Shown in pieces: positions 11,921-22,284 of a stretch of DNA of 64,000 nucleotides (the stretch's first letter is position 1; every line of letters begins with the position of its first letter). The DNA is taken from the NCBI GenBank assembly GCA_022592445.1, contig JABYQR010000206.1, positions 1 to 64,000 on the forward strand. The letters are read 5' to 3'. Made by a program: the position numbers and the translations under genes. The DNA is from Cytidiella melzeri (lineage: Eukaryota > Basidiomycota > Agaricomycetes > Polyporales > Irpicaceae). The notes under the pieces are model-generated. The model did no database searches. It saw nothing but the letters and a program-made list of their open reading frames with translations, and was not told where the DNA came from.

Positions 11921-12653
11921 TCGGTTCGAGTATGTCGTCTGAGACGACTGAGACGTCCTATGTGGTGGCGGTTGAGAGCAGAGGAGGGCGTCGTTAACGT
12001 TGGAGAATGGGGGGTATTTGAATCGGCCACGCTGCTTTCACACGGCGAGTGGACTGCTCTCTTCGCGTGCCTCACTCGAGAAGCACGCAGTCTCAACGTC
12101 TGTCATTCCTTTTCGGGTAACCAACTTGCCATATCCGGTTATCGAGGCCTGATTGCGCTTAGTAAGCAGATCGCTCTGCTCAGATATGAAGCTGTATGAG
12201 ATGCTCATGTTTTCCTCCGCTTTACCTCCAGGTTCGCATCCACCTCGCCTTGGCAATGCAGACTCTGTAGAGTCAGGGTCAGTCCTCGCGACAAGGAGGC
12301 ATCATCTCAGGGCGTTTGACGCAAGCATAGTGTTCCTCGCGCCGTCCTTCAAGTTCATAGGTCCTTACGCGTCGAGTACACGTCACATGACCGCGTCGCA
12401 TCTGTTTCGGTATCATCCCTGGCACCAAGACTAGCACTATAAAGACCAGAGATGGGCGTGGACTGGCTCCCCAGCTCAGGCCAGCTCTCCCCTTCTTCAT
12501 TCGTCCCTCACATCTATCGGTCGGACGTACTGAGTACTCCGCTTTGCGTTGACGCAGCACATTCTCTCATCATTCCCTTGCAACTTTTTTGTCACCCATC
12601 TTCAACGACCACTTTCAAACTTTCATGACCCAGACTTCTTCATCGCAACAATA
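11921..12653. promoter_or_regulatory. Divergent intergenic region between AhpC/TSA gene and secreted-protein gene
   Basis: The 733 bp hold both promoters. A TATA-like CTATAAAG lies near 12438, about 215 bp before the small secreted protein ATG. The left half of the region is duplicated downstream at 13.7-14.1 kb (separate entries). Confidence 0.5.
11923..12345 (+). repeat. Direct repeat, copy 1 (upstream region of AhpC/TSA gene)
   Basis: Begins just 5' of the AhpC/TSA start codon with GGTTCGAGTATGTCGT. It shares long stretches with 13731-14092, for example CACGGCGAGTGGACTGCTCT, GCAGTCTCAACGTCTGT, TCGCTCTGCTCA and ATGAAGCTGTATGA, in the same order and orientation. This copy is longer by some tens of bases around 12105-12140. 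It is likely the source copy because it sits at the native promoter. Confidence 0.8.
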
Positions 12654-13234
12654 ATGAAATTCGCAACCTTGTTCTTCTTTGCTGCCGCTTTCGCCGCGGT
12701 GTCGACGGCGTCATCCGCGCCCATCGCGTCCGCCTCCGTCAGGACCTCCCCCCATATGATCAGGAGATGAAGAATCACCATCAACCCCATTCTTGTCCCC
12801 AGCTTCGACGTTGAACCTGGACAGAACCCCCACGGCGATGGGTAAGCAATATACAACCTTTGTATACACTCTTTGCTCACGTTACATGCATAGTACATGT
12901 GACGGTGCAAAAGACGAGGACGGTAAACCCAAGCCTATCCCTTGCAGTTGCCCCCCACCTCCGGAACAGTTCCGAAAGGTTCGTATCCCGTCAAACACTC
13001 ATATTGGATAATTACTGAACCACAAAGCAGCAGCTCGAGGAAAATGTCAATAAAAATGCACATTGGTACAAACCCGATGGACTTCATTGGCCTGACGGCC
13101 CCGACCCGAACTCCCAACTCCAGCGTCTCTTCACGGCAAACGATACGCTCACGGAGTCCTTCCATTGCCCCCCTGAATCTTCCACCTACAACGCACAGAT
13201 TAAAGTGCTTCAGGCGCGGATGAAACCGTATTGA
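12654..13234 (+). CDS. Small secreted protein (agaricomycete-type, Cys-containing)
   Basis: The ATG at 12654 opens MKFATLFFFAAAFAAVSTASSA, a clear secretion signal. Later exons 12803-12841, 12894-12978 and 13031-13234 are joined by two 52-bp introns in phase. They give FDVEPGQNPHGDGTCDG, then KPIPCSCPPPPEQFRKQLEENV and FHCPPESSTYNAQIKVLQARM, ending at a TGA. The PCSCPP...F...L.ENV pattern and the final C....T..AQ..LQ resemble a small secreted protein family common in mushroom-forming fungi, of unknown function. The exon 1/2 junction is not settled. The acceptor before TTCGAC needs a phase-2 donor, and the only ones in exon 1 are weak (GTCCGC at 12728 or GTCATC at 12710); the better-looking GTCAGG at 12738 is out of phase. 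The gene may be slightly defective. Expected mature length is about 110 aa. Confidence 0.6.
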
Positions 13235-13260
13235 TGCATGATGCACCGTCAGTAGCTCAG

Positions 13261-13411
13261 ATCGCTGCGCTCGCTCCTGATCTCGGCCATTCGCCTGGTG
13301 CAAACCCCACTGGAACTGGTGGCTGCGCGACAGCGATGTCAGGGGAAGCCAACGGTCAGCCCACCAAGGTTCCTTGTGCTTCGCCCGCCTTTCCGGAACG
13401 CGTTCACGGCG
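13261..13411 (+). pseudogene. Partial second copy of the small secreted protein gene
   Basis: Preceded by an acceptor-like CTCAG and followed by a GTACGT donor, this exon-like stretch reads GHSPGANPTGTGGC and then GQPTKVPCASPAFPERVH. It lines up with PGQNPHGDGTC and PKPIPCSCPPPPEQF of the gene just upstream. The intron that splits GDG/TCDG in the intact gene is absent here. The second cysteine of PCSC is replaced by Ser, and no downstream EENV-type exon is visible. I read it as a decayed tandem copy. A short alternative exon of the upstream gene is possible but less likely. Confidence 0.5.
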
Positions 13412-13730
13412 GTACGTGGTTTCCTTGCCTTACCTACTCATTGGATACTGACTGAGCCCTTCACATGAATTTGCGATGCTCAGAACTGGTTACGCCGTCA
13501 GTGACACCCTTTGCTGAGCTCGCAACCGCGTCAGCATGGGCTACATAGGAGCTTTTCTCATCTGGGTCTGTCTCCGAGTCATTCAATGCAGAATACCTCT
13601 TCGTTTATTATTGCACGTTCAGTTTGTTGAGTTGGTCTTTATTATGTTGTTGATATACTCTCTGTTCCCCATTACTTATTCGCAGAAGCAGGTTGTTACG
13701 AACACTCCTCCAACTTCTTCGTCGCCGTTG

Positions 13731-14092
13731 GGTTCGAGTATGTCGTTTGAGTCGACGGAGTCGACATTGGCGTGGCGGTAGACTTCAGAGGAGGTTAGCG
13801 ACCACGCTGTTCTCACACACGGCGAGTGGACTGCTCTCTTCGCGTGTCTCTCTCGACGCAGTCTCAACGTCTGTTATATATGATACACTTGGGCTGATTG
13901 CGCGGACTAAGCACATCGCTCTGCTCAAACATGAAGCTGTATGAAACGGTCATGCCAGGTTCACATCTAACTCGCCTTGGCGAATTACAATCTGTCAATC
14001 CATAGTGAGTATTCGAGTCAAGCAAAAGGTAACGTTCTGCAGCTTCGACCATCGACGCGAACAATGTTTGTGTTCCTCACGCTCTGGTGCTA
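13731..14092 (+). repeat. Direct repeat, copy 2
   Basis: Matches 11923-12345 in order and orientation (see copy 1). The position corresponding to the AhpC/TSA start codon is changed, so no coding start survives on the minus strand. Together with the partial secreted-protein copy beside it, this suggests that one segment spanning the promoter and the neighbouring secreted-protein gene was duplicated in tandem and then decayed. Confidence 0.8.
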
Positions 14093-16579
14093 AGATTGAC
14101 CACGTTCCATCTCGACCCTGTACAAGTTCGAGCGCAAACGTCAGCCTCTATTTTGCTACTGTCACAGTCAACATATCATACCTTGGCCACCGTGAATCCG
14201 TCAGGACACGGTCCCCCGTCAAGTCTTTCTTTACGCTCTAGGGAACAGTGTGCCAATCTCCGCTTCATCTGTAATGCTCATCGCGAGTTATGGTGTCGGA
14301 CTCGATGTTATGGGCAGGCACTAGTTGTTGAATGGACCCACTGCGGCATAATACTGTTTCAAGTCGTCTAACGTACAATGCCCTGGCAGAGGGTTGCCAA
14401 GTCAGACAGCGAACGCTATATCATCTTCACCTCCGACTCGATCACCGTACAGGCACTAGCTTGGTATAGAATCTAGAATCCAGAGTGAAGAGACAAACAC
14501 ACTAACATGAATGGATCCGACGTACCGCGCCCTACAATTCATGGTTTCATTGGTACACTGCTGAACCAGCGTTCCACCATTCTCGGACCCGGGCCTTTCA
14601 GAGTCCCGTAATTTCAAAAGGCGCGTGCCCGAGATATGGCGGCGCGCTGAGAGTGTAGATCACCCGTGAGCGCTGTTCATAATAACACGAACACCCCGGG
14701 TAGACAGGTTAGACTGTAATGAACAGAGTGAACGCACTAACGCACCCAGCAACTGCGTCCGTAAACTCCTGACAAAAGGTGTGAACTCGGGCGGTAGCGT
14801 TCAACGACATTGTGAATGATTGGACCGCTGGCTGCTCTGGCAAGACATCGCTGGGCAAGATGTGTGAATAAGGATTCCAGCGCCCCGAGCGTGCCACACT
14901 GCAGCCCCAACCCAGGATCAACCTGTCAGAAGGTGATAGAAACAGTTCTGGTAGACATCCACAGGGATGTGATGTTGACGGAATGCAGTGTAAGCAGGGG
15001 AAGAGCGGTGACACACTTGATTGGGATGGAAAGAGTCGTCCTAATATCCCAAGAACCGTTATTGTTGCACTTACAGCTGAGGTCAACAAATGGCACCGGC
15101 AACAGATGCGTATTCTTACAAAGGAGTACTGCTTGATCGTGTGGGTGGACTGATAGCACTTCGACATTTGCACAAGCCTGCGATCACATTCAGTAAGATA
15201 TACAGCAGTAGTGGGGAGGAACACATTGATGTAGTAAAGCAACGACGATAATGGGCCCCCCTCTCTCTTACTTTGTGTCGGAAAAACTAGTTATTTCCTG
15301 AACGACTTGTCCTCATAATAGCGCGGGATGACAAACAGTAAAGTGACTGATTGTGCAAAAACCAGAGCAGGAGAGTGTAGCAGTGCAGATGAGCATTGAG
15401 CACAAAGACGGTCAACATTTCCATAGACGCTCAGAGCCGGGTAAGTAGCGACAGAGCGATCCGATTGGCTAAGCGAGGTTCGCCGATGGGCTCGGGATAT
15501 GCACTTTAAAACTCTGCCCCTCCTCCCCGTCCGTCCCTTCCTCCTCCCCTCCCAACTGCACCCCTCCCTTCCTTCTGCTTCCGCCTCTTTCTTAAAAAAA
15601 ATCATACCACGCCGAAACGTCTTCACACACAACATTCACCCAAATCCCGACATCGGCAACGCTGTTCTCGACGTGCACGCACAAGAAATGGCGGCAGCCA
15701 TCATTGTCCGACCTCGTCCCGTATGGATTCTGGTAGAACCCACTCCGCCTGTCAGACATCTATTCTCACACCTCCCAGCATAGCAGCATATATATATCTA
15801 CATACTCGCTTGCCAGCTCTCTACGACTACCTGCCCACATCCTCTGGCATCGTTGCCCACGTCGGCGTTCGTTGTCAACATTGTCCTTCCGCACACTCAG
15901 CATGAAACAGTCTATGACGATAGTCATACTCTTACAAGAACAAGCCTTCGATTTCTCATCGAAGCTCAATTCACGCATCCGTCGCCTTTTTTGAGCACCG
16001 GAGGCTCATATCCCGGAGACTCATATTCTGATGCATCAACTCGCCGTCGATCCTTGCCCTTTCTATCGAACACCTACACTCACACACGACAAAACAGTTG
16101 GGGATGAAAGGTAGGTCAACTAATACAATTCTCAAAGAGTATAATATACGAAAAAAACAGAGGCTAACATAGGCGTCGTTTCATTACACTAGATTCGAGG
16201 TACCTGCTTTAAAATGGCAGTCGGGAGTTTCAAATAATGGAACACGTAAAGTATAAGCACTTGGAGTATGGGAAGAAACAACATCGGGCGGAAGGATTAA
16301 TCTATACAAGGTGAGTTCTCGAACTCTGAAAAAAAAACACAAATAATCTGTACGACGGAGTGGAGAGGTTAACGAGGAGCAACAAGAAGAAGCAAGCGTG
16401 GGGAGGACGACGGATACTGTCGTCTGCCGAGGGAGTGGGCATATCAAGTCGTGTCAATCATACCATCAACGAAGCGCGATGGGGGTCATATAGGATTGGC
16501 AAGATGACGCGCAAGTCGATGGGAGGTAACACTTGCTCGAAGAGGAACAAGGTGCGCCCTCGTGACGGCTCGGCGACAA
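14093..16579. other. Gene-poor region
   Basis: I cannot support a gene here. A 177-codon minus-strand frame (15242-14709) contains several cysteines and ends TFCQEFTDAVAGCV, faintly like a secreted-protein end, but it has no signal peptide in frame and no convincing introns. A pyrimidine-rich tract at 15515-15590 followed by A-rich sequence looks promoter-like, yet the ATG at 15688 opens only 31 codons. Confidence 0.4.
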
Positions 16580-19500
16580 CTACACCATCACCAAGCTAGA
16601 CCACCGCTCGCGCATGCACTCGCGCCAGTCGATGGGCAAGCCCGCCGTCCGTCGTTGCCACACAAACTCGATGAGGTTTCCTGCCTGGGCCATCGGACCG
16701 TTGAAGATCACGTCGGTGCCGTGCAGCGTAATCCGCTGCTTGATGATATCTTGGTAGAGGGTGTTGTCGGTGAGGACGGCAGTGAGAATAAGCGGGAACA
16801 GGATGCTTCGATCAAGGTCAGATGGCACAAATCCGTTGTACCAGTCCATCAACGTGCTAACAGAATTGATGATCTCTGGCACGCCTGCAAACACGAAACA
16901 CAAAACCACGATCAGCTCCATTATGGTCGCCCCAACGAAACAACTCACCAGGGTGTGAATCGCTCATGACGGTATGGAGGTACAACACCGCCGTCTCTCG
17001 CCAGATGTGCGGGATCGCACGACGTGCCGCGTCCACCTGGGGCGACAAATTGAAACCCGCAGAATACATCTCCGGTGCCGGCAACCCCGACGGCAACAAC
17101 ACACTCGACCCTCCTCCAGGCCCAGCCTCGTTCGTCGGGGACGCGCTGATGCTCCTGAACGGCCCACCTCTTTTCAGCGCCTGCTCGATTTGATCTCCAG
17201 AGCGGATGAGCTCGCGCATGCTGAGACTGCCGTTTTGCTGCTCGTGCATCTTCCAGTTCGCGAGATGGGCTGTCTCGGCTAGCGCGAGCACGGCCTCGTC
17301 TGGACAGCCGGTGAGTTTGTCCATTCGGAGCTCCATGCGTTCGTTTCCGGTCGATGCCCAGAAACCGCCTGCGCCTGCGCCCAGGAGACGTCTGTAGACG
17401 GCGAGGAAGCGTGGTGAGGACATGTAGATGATGCTCGTCAGGACGTCCATCCACTAAAAGCAAAAAAAAAAGTCAGCGCTCAACGTCTAGAGAGAAAAAA
17501 AAATAGGTAAGAAAGTAACTGACCATGACAGCCTTGACAGCGACCCTTTGAACGTCAGTCATGCTGAACAAGCTGAGTTTGGGATTCTGCTCTTCCACCA
17601 GCCCCGTCTGCGCGAACCACTCGTACGCGAGCTCGAGCAGCTGCAGCCAATTCTGTCCTGGCCCGCCCACCATCATGTAATACCCGATGAGGAACACCGC
17701 CGCGATCGCGTCGTCCTCTGGGTACTGTCTCACCGAGGAGTTCGAGTTGGCGGCTCCGGCAGCCTGGCGTAGACGGTTGTTCTGCATCAGCAGGACGTGT
17801 CCCTGGTCGAAATAACGCTTGTGCAGCGGACGTGCTGCAGTAGTGGCGCCGCCGCCGTTACTTCCGTTGGTGGTGTTGTTGGAAGTCATCATGATCTCTG
17901 ACCCGTCGAAGCCGGTCATCTGCATCTTTGTAGAGTGTAGACTAGCCAAGGCGCATATGGCGTGTTCGAGGGGGCCTTGGGGATCGCGTCGGATGATCTG
18001 GAGAAGCGAAGTCAGTGTAAAACAATTATTATCATTTTTTCCAATGAAAGAATGCGGATGATTCACGAGGAATTACAAAGATAGATGCAGGATGGACACA
18101 GAGAGAGAGAGAGAGATAATAGCAGGATCGGTGATGTTATCTCAGGAGAAGCCGGCTTCCTCGCATCTGGCGGAGCCCCAGATTATTGATGCACAAACAG
18201 TGTCGAGGTCGAAAAAGGGAAAGGGCGAGATAGAAAGGAAGGAAGGAAGAGAGAAGAAGAAGAATGAAGAAGGACAAACTCACGAAAAGAAGTGCGCCAG
18301 TGAGTTCCTGTCCCGCAAACGCAAACTGCAGCTTGCGCACGTGTTCAAAGTAGTAGCTCACGAGCTGTTCGTTCGGTTCGAGCACGGGGAGCGTCACTGG
18401 CGACACGGACGACGGGTGAGGTTGTTGTTGTTGATGCGGGATGTGGTCAAAGATGGTTTGGGGGGAGGGAAAGGGGGACATAAGGGTGTTGTTGGGAGTC
18501 GTCGAGTACAGGTCCGCCGGGGTGAGTCCGTACATGCTTGGAGACGGGTGTCCACCACCACCACCACCTCCAGGGTGATTGTTGTAACTGTTTGGCAGGG
18601 GCATGACGAACGGCGAGGACGCTGGGCTGTTGTGGGAGTTCGTATTTGTGGTGCCACCAGGTATCGACGGGTCTGGGAAAAGATAAATAAAACAACGTTC
18701 AGTGTCGGAAGGGTTTTTTGGACAGGAAACCACGAGGGGTTTTTGTTTTGGCATTTGGATACGCACCTAGTCCGGGTACAGCGGAGATCATGGCAGAAGG
18801 TGGTCTTGAGAAGCGAGGTGAGGGGTTGTAGACGTACGGGCCGTACGCGTCGCTCCGACGACTACGGAGAGTCGTGGTCGTGCTGGGTCCTGGGCCAGCT
18901 GTGGCAGATTGTGGGTATCGGTCTGGTCGTGCTGATGGGGAGGGTCCAGTGAGGGTGGTGGTGGTGGTGGTAGAGGAGGATGGGTTGAACACGGCGCGTG
19001 GTTGGCCTCGGATGAGCCCTGCTCGTGTCAGTTGGGCTTTGATGTCGGCTTTATAGTGAGCGACCTTTTCTTTATCCTGGACGAAGTGTTTTTTGGGTGA
19101 GGGTAAGCGTTTTGTGTGTTTGTATGAACAGCGTTTTGGGGGAACTCACCCTCATCCAGTCAGGTCGTCGTGAACCCCATCCTAGGCACTTGATGCCGAG
19201 GCGTTTACATGTCTTGCACGAGTCTCCGTCTACGCGCTCTTCGTCGCATTTCTGCAATTTTTTGCGTCAGAGTATGTCCCCACGGGCAGTGGGGAGGACT
19301 GTGCAGAGAGACTTGGACATACCTTTCGTCGTATACGACACGTCCTGGCGAGGGAAGGTCAAGGTGAGAGATTGTTTTTCGATTGTTTAGGAGATGAACA
19401 AGGTTGAGCGCCACATACCAGCAACCGGCTCGGACGACGGGACGCGACCGGGCGACATCAAGGAGAGACGAGCGTGCAGGCGAGCTCCGACCGCTGTCGT

Positions 19501-19866
19501 GTCCGTCAGAGAGGGCGGGGTTGAGGGAGGAGGGAAGGGAGAGCGGGGAAGTTGCCTGAGTGGAAGTGGAAGGGTGATCCATATCTGGGGAGAGTTCGGG
19601 AGAAGAGGAATGACTTTCACCACTTGTCGAGGATCCGGCAGTGGTCATTAAAGCCATGTCTTGTTCAAAGTGGGTGGTTTGGCTGTGCACAGAACGGAAG
19701 GATGGGAGGAGGGGGGGAGCAGGACACTGTTGTGGCTTTGGAAAGGAGGAAGAAGGTACTTTTAGGTATTTCGGGAGAACCGTGAATACCGAGGGTTAGA
19801 AGTAGGACTTACGGCTCTGCGCCGTTTGATGGCGAGATGTTGGTCACTAAGGGTCTCCTCGTCCAT
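16580..19866 (-). CDS. Zn2Cys6 fungal transcription factor (copy 1)
   Basis: Nine exons (19866-19813, 19735-19419, 19344-19323, 19251-19150, 19076-18767, 18672-18284, 17997-17524, 17453-16949, 16884-16580) keep phase and give about 825 aa. The DNA-binding cluster is at residues 123-153: C-x2-C-x6-C-x9-C-x2-C-x6-C, spelled GCWTCRIRRKKCDE and then SCKTCKRLGIKC. It is followed by LGWGSRRPDWMRDKEKV and a likely coiled linker, KADIKAQLTRAGLIRG. A Ser/Pro/Gly/Gln-rich middle precedes an all-helical regulatory region with RDPQGPLEHAICALASLHS, RYFDQGHVLLMQNNRL, DVLTSIIYMSSPRFLAVYRRLL and EFVWQRRTAGLPIDWRECM, as in Fungal_trans_2-type proteins. A 22-nt exon lies inside the zinc cluster. Intron 18283-17998 is long (286 bp). 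The short first exon (MDEETLSDQHLAIKRRRA) is inferred; otherwise translation could begin at 19657. Targets are unknown. It is a paralogue of the gene at 29350-32221. Confidence 0.88.
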
Positions 19867-22284
19867 CCGGAGGTGTTCAGCGGGAATGTACAGCAGGCAG
19901 TTGGGTGTGTGGGGGGCTACACACACACACGATCATCTGAGATCGCAATCGTGTCCGATTTCTTGTTGTTTGCGTGATATTCCTGTGCACAAATAAACCG
20001 CTGTGTCTCCTGAGTGCACGCCGTGGCCCTGCCAATCGCCCATAAAAGGTTCAAACAGCCGGATATCGAGTGTTTTTTCGTTCTAGCTCCGCTTCGCCCC
20101 GTACGCGTCTGACGTGCGCTACTTATCGAGAGGTCAGCTAGTCCAGGTCGGTGGTTGCTTGCAAGCGACTGATTCTCGTGCACGGCACACATCTCCCACC
20201 GTCCGCTCTCCTCTTCACCGTTCCAGCGAGCGGTTGCCCAGCTGACCGCAATCCTGGGCAGCTGTAGATCCTCTCCCACCCAACTCACCCGTGGGACTCT
20301 CCCGGTTCTTTCTACACCGTACACCGTACACAACGGAGTCGGACTTGAACTCCACGTCGTTCCTAGATCACGCACCACTTCTCTTCTCTCTCTCTCTCTC
20401 TGTTACCACGAGAGTACTCGTCCTTCCGTCAGTTCGCATTTCCCCCGTCCTTGCTTTCTGTCCGCACGCGTCCATCAGTTCATTTACTACGCGCCATCAT
20501 TCCTCAACCTCTCACCTTTTTCCCTCTCTCACATCGCTGCTCGTCCTCGAGGCAAGAGAACCTCAGGGAAAATGAATCGTGGATTTTTTCTTGTTATTGG
20601 CCATGGACATTCATCGGCAAGCCACGCGAGCAACTCAGGAGACTCCAGATCTCCTTCCTTTTGCGGTATACTACTACTACCGCCCTCCTGAACCCGAATC
20701 CCGCTTGTACCTCATTGCTATACAGCCAAGTACGTACGTACAAACTCATCCCTTCTTCACTCCTCACATGCAACTCAAATCATCTCACACCTTATCACGA
20801 CGTACGATAGCCCTTCAACGAATATTGATACCTTCTCGGAACGTTCACTTCTCTATCTACGACCTCCTCCGATCGCGTGCAATACTACATGCTCTGCTCA
20901 ATACAATGTCGTTCAACACCACGTCCCCCGCCCCTCCTTCCCCCTTCCCCCCTTCCCCACACCATTGACATGCGTACCAGTCTAATAAAAGTCCGTTAGA
21001 CATCGGAGACTATTTATCACATTCAACCTTGGTACGCATGACGTGTCTCATATCCCTCTCCCCTCCCCTTTCGCCCCTACTTTTTCCTACTTTTCTGCCC
21101 GGCTCCAGTTCCTATCGTTCTGCGATAGAAGAAAAGAAAAAAAAAAGAAAAAAACGCCATCCTTGCTATCTTTCTCTTCCTCCGTCCTCCTCGGGAAGGT
21201 TCAAAAAAACCAACCAACCAATTTCAACCAACCTACGAACGTCATGATTATTTTTTTGTGTGGTTCCCCACTGTGTCCGTAAGTAGCTCACTCCCCACAA
21301 TCCCAAACTTACCGAAAAACAGCGTCATTTGTTTCTTACGTTGCTGGTTCGCCGTACGTAGTACTAGAGAAAAAAAATCAACTGCAATAGTATATGTACC
21401 CTATATACGAAAAACGCGTGGTACCTCGGGGGCCCCCCTGTGCAGGAATCATAAAACCCGGCAACAGCAGTGCAACTCAGGGCATAGAGAAAAAAAAGTT
21501 AAGTTGTATATCATCATCATCATCAACAACAACACGCGATCAAAACTAGCTATGCAAGAGAAAAGAATCCAGAGGTACAGTTCAATGAGGAGGGAGGCCT
21601 TACTGTCCTACGACAGTTTCCGTCAAGCAGCGGAGGAGGGATACCAAAAAACAAAAACAAAAAAACAGAAATCAAACATGGAACTTGCACGATGCATATG
21701 ACGTTCGACTTGAGTACTTTTCTTTTTCGAACACTTTCCACATCCCGAGTCTAGTACTTTTTCTGTGTATGATGTTTATGTGCTTCACCGAAGTTACCGC
21801 AAATCATCGGGGGGAGGGGGAGGGCGTCTCTTTGCGTTTGCGATGTCCATCGGAGGTTATGGGGAGAGATTTTCTGAGACATTTTAAAGTAATTACGGGA
21901 CTTTGAATGCCGGAAGGCGGATAAGTATGTATTTTATCTTGAAAAAAGGGAAGTCTGACGTAGTCTCTTCGTACTACTTTACACAACTAGCGATCGGTAG
22001 GTAGATTAGAGAGATGGAGATGAATCATGTCCCGGTGCACGGCAGGCTGGCATTTTCACTTGTTGATTTGTTTTGGTTCACATTCAGGAAATGGGTTGTT
22101 GAATGGGTGACTCAGCTTTATGTCCGACCTCGGACCTAATACGAGAGTGAGAAGTCAGAGAGATTTAGGAGTAAGAGTGAAAGAGAGAGGGGGTGGGAGA
22201 GAGAGCCATGACCCATGATTTTCTGCTTTGCGTCTTCGGAGCAGGGTATAATGTGAACTCTATGTGGTAACTGGTCCCCTCCCC
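19867..22284. other. Long upstream region of transcription factor copy 1
   Basis: No supported CDS. Simple repeats include a CA run near 19918-19931 and a CT run at 20388-20402. Purine- and A-rich stretches occur around 21120-21160 and 21640-21670. Open frames on the plus strand at 20291-20968 are Ser/Pro-rich by composition only. The region is a candidate extended promoter or 5' UTR, or a non-coding transcript. Confidence 0.4.

Noticed and set aside
18092..18952. 286-codon plus-strand ORF
   Set aside because: Antisense to copy 1 regulator exons; the composition is an artefact of Ser/Pro/Thr codons read in reverse.
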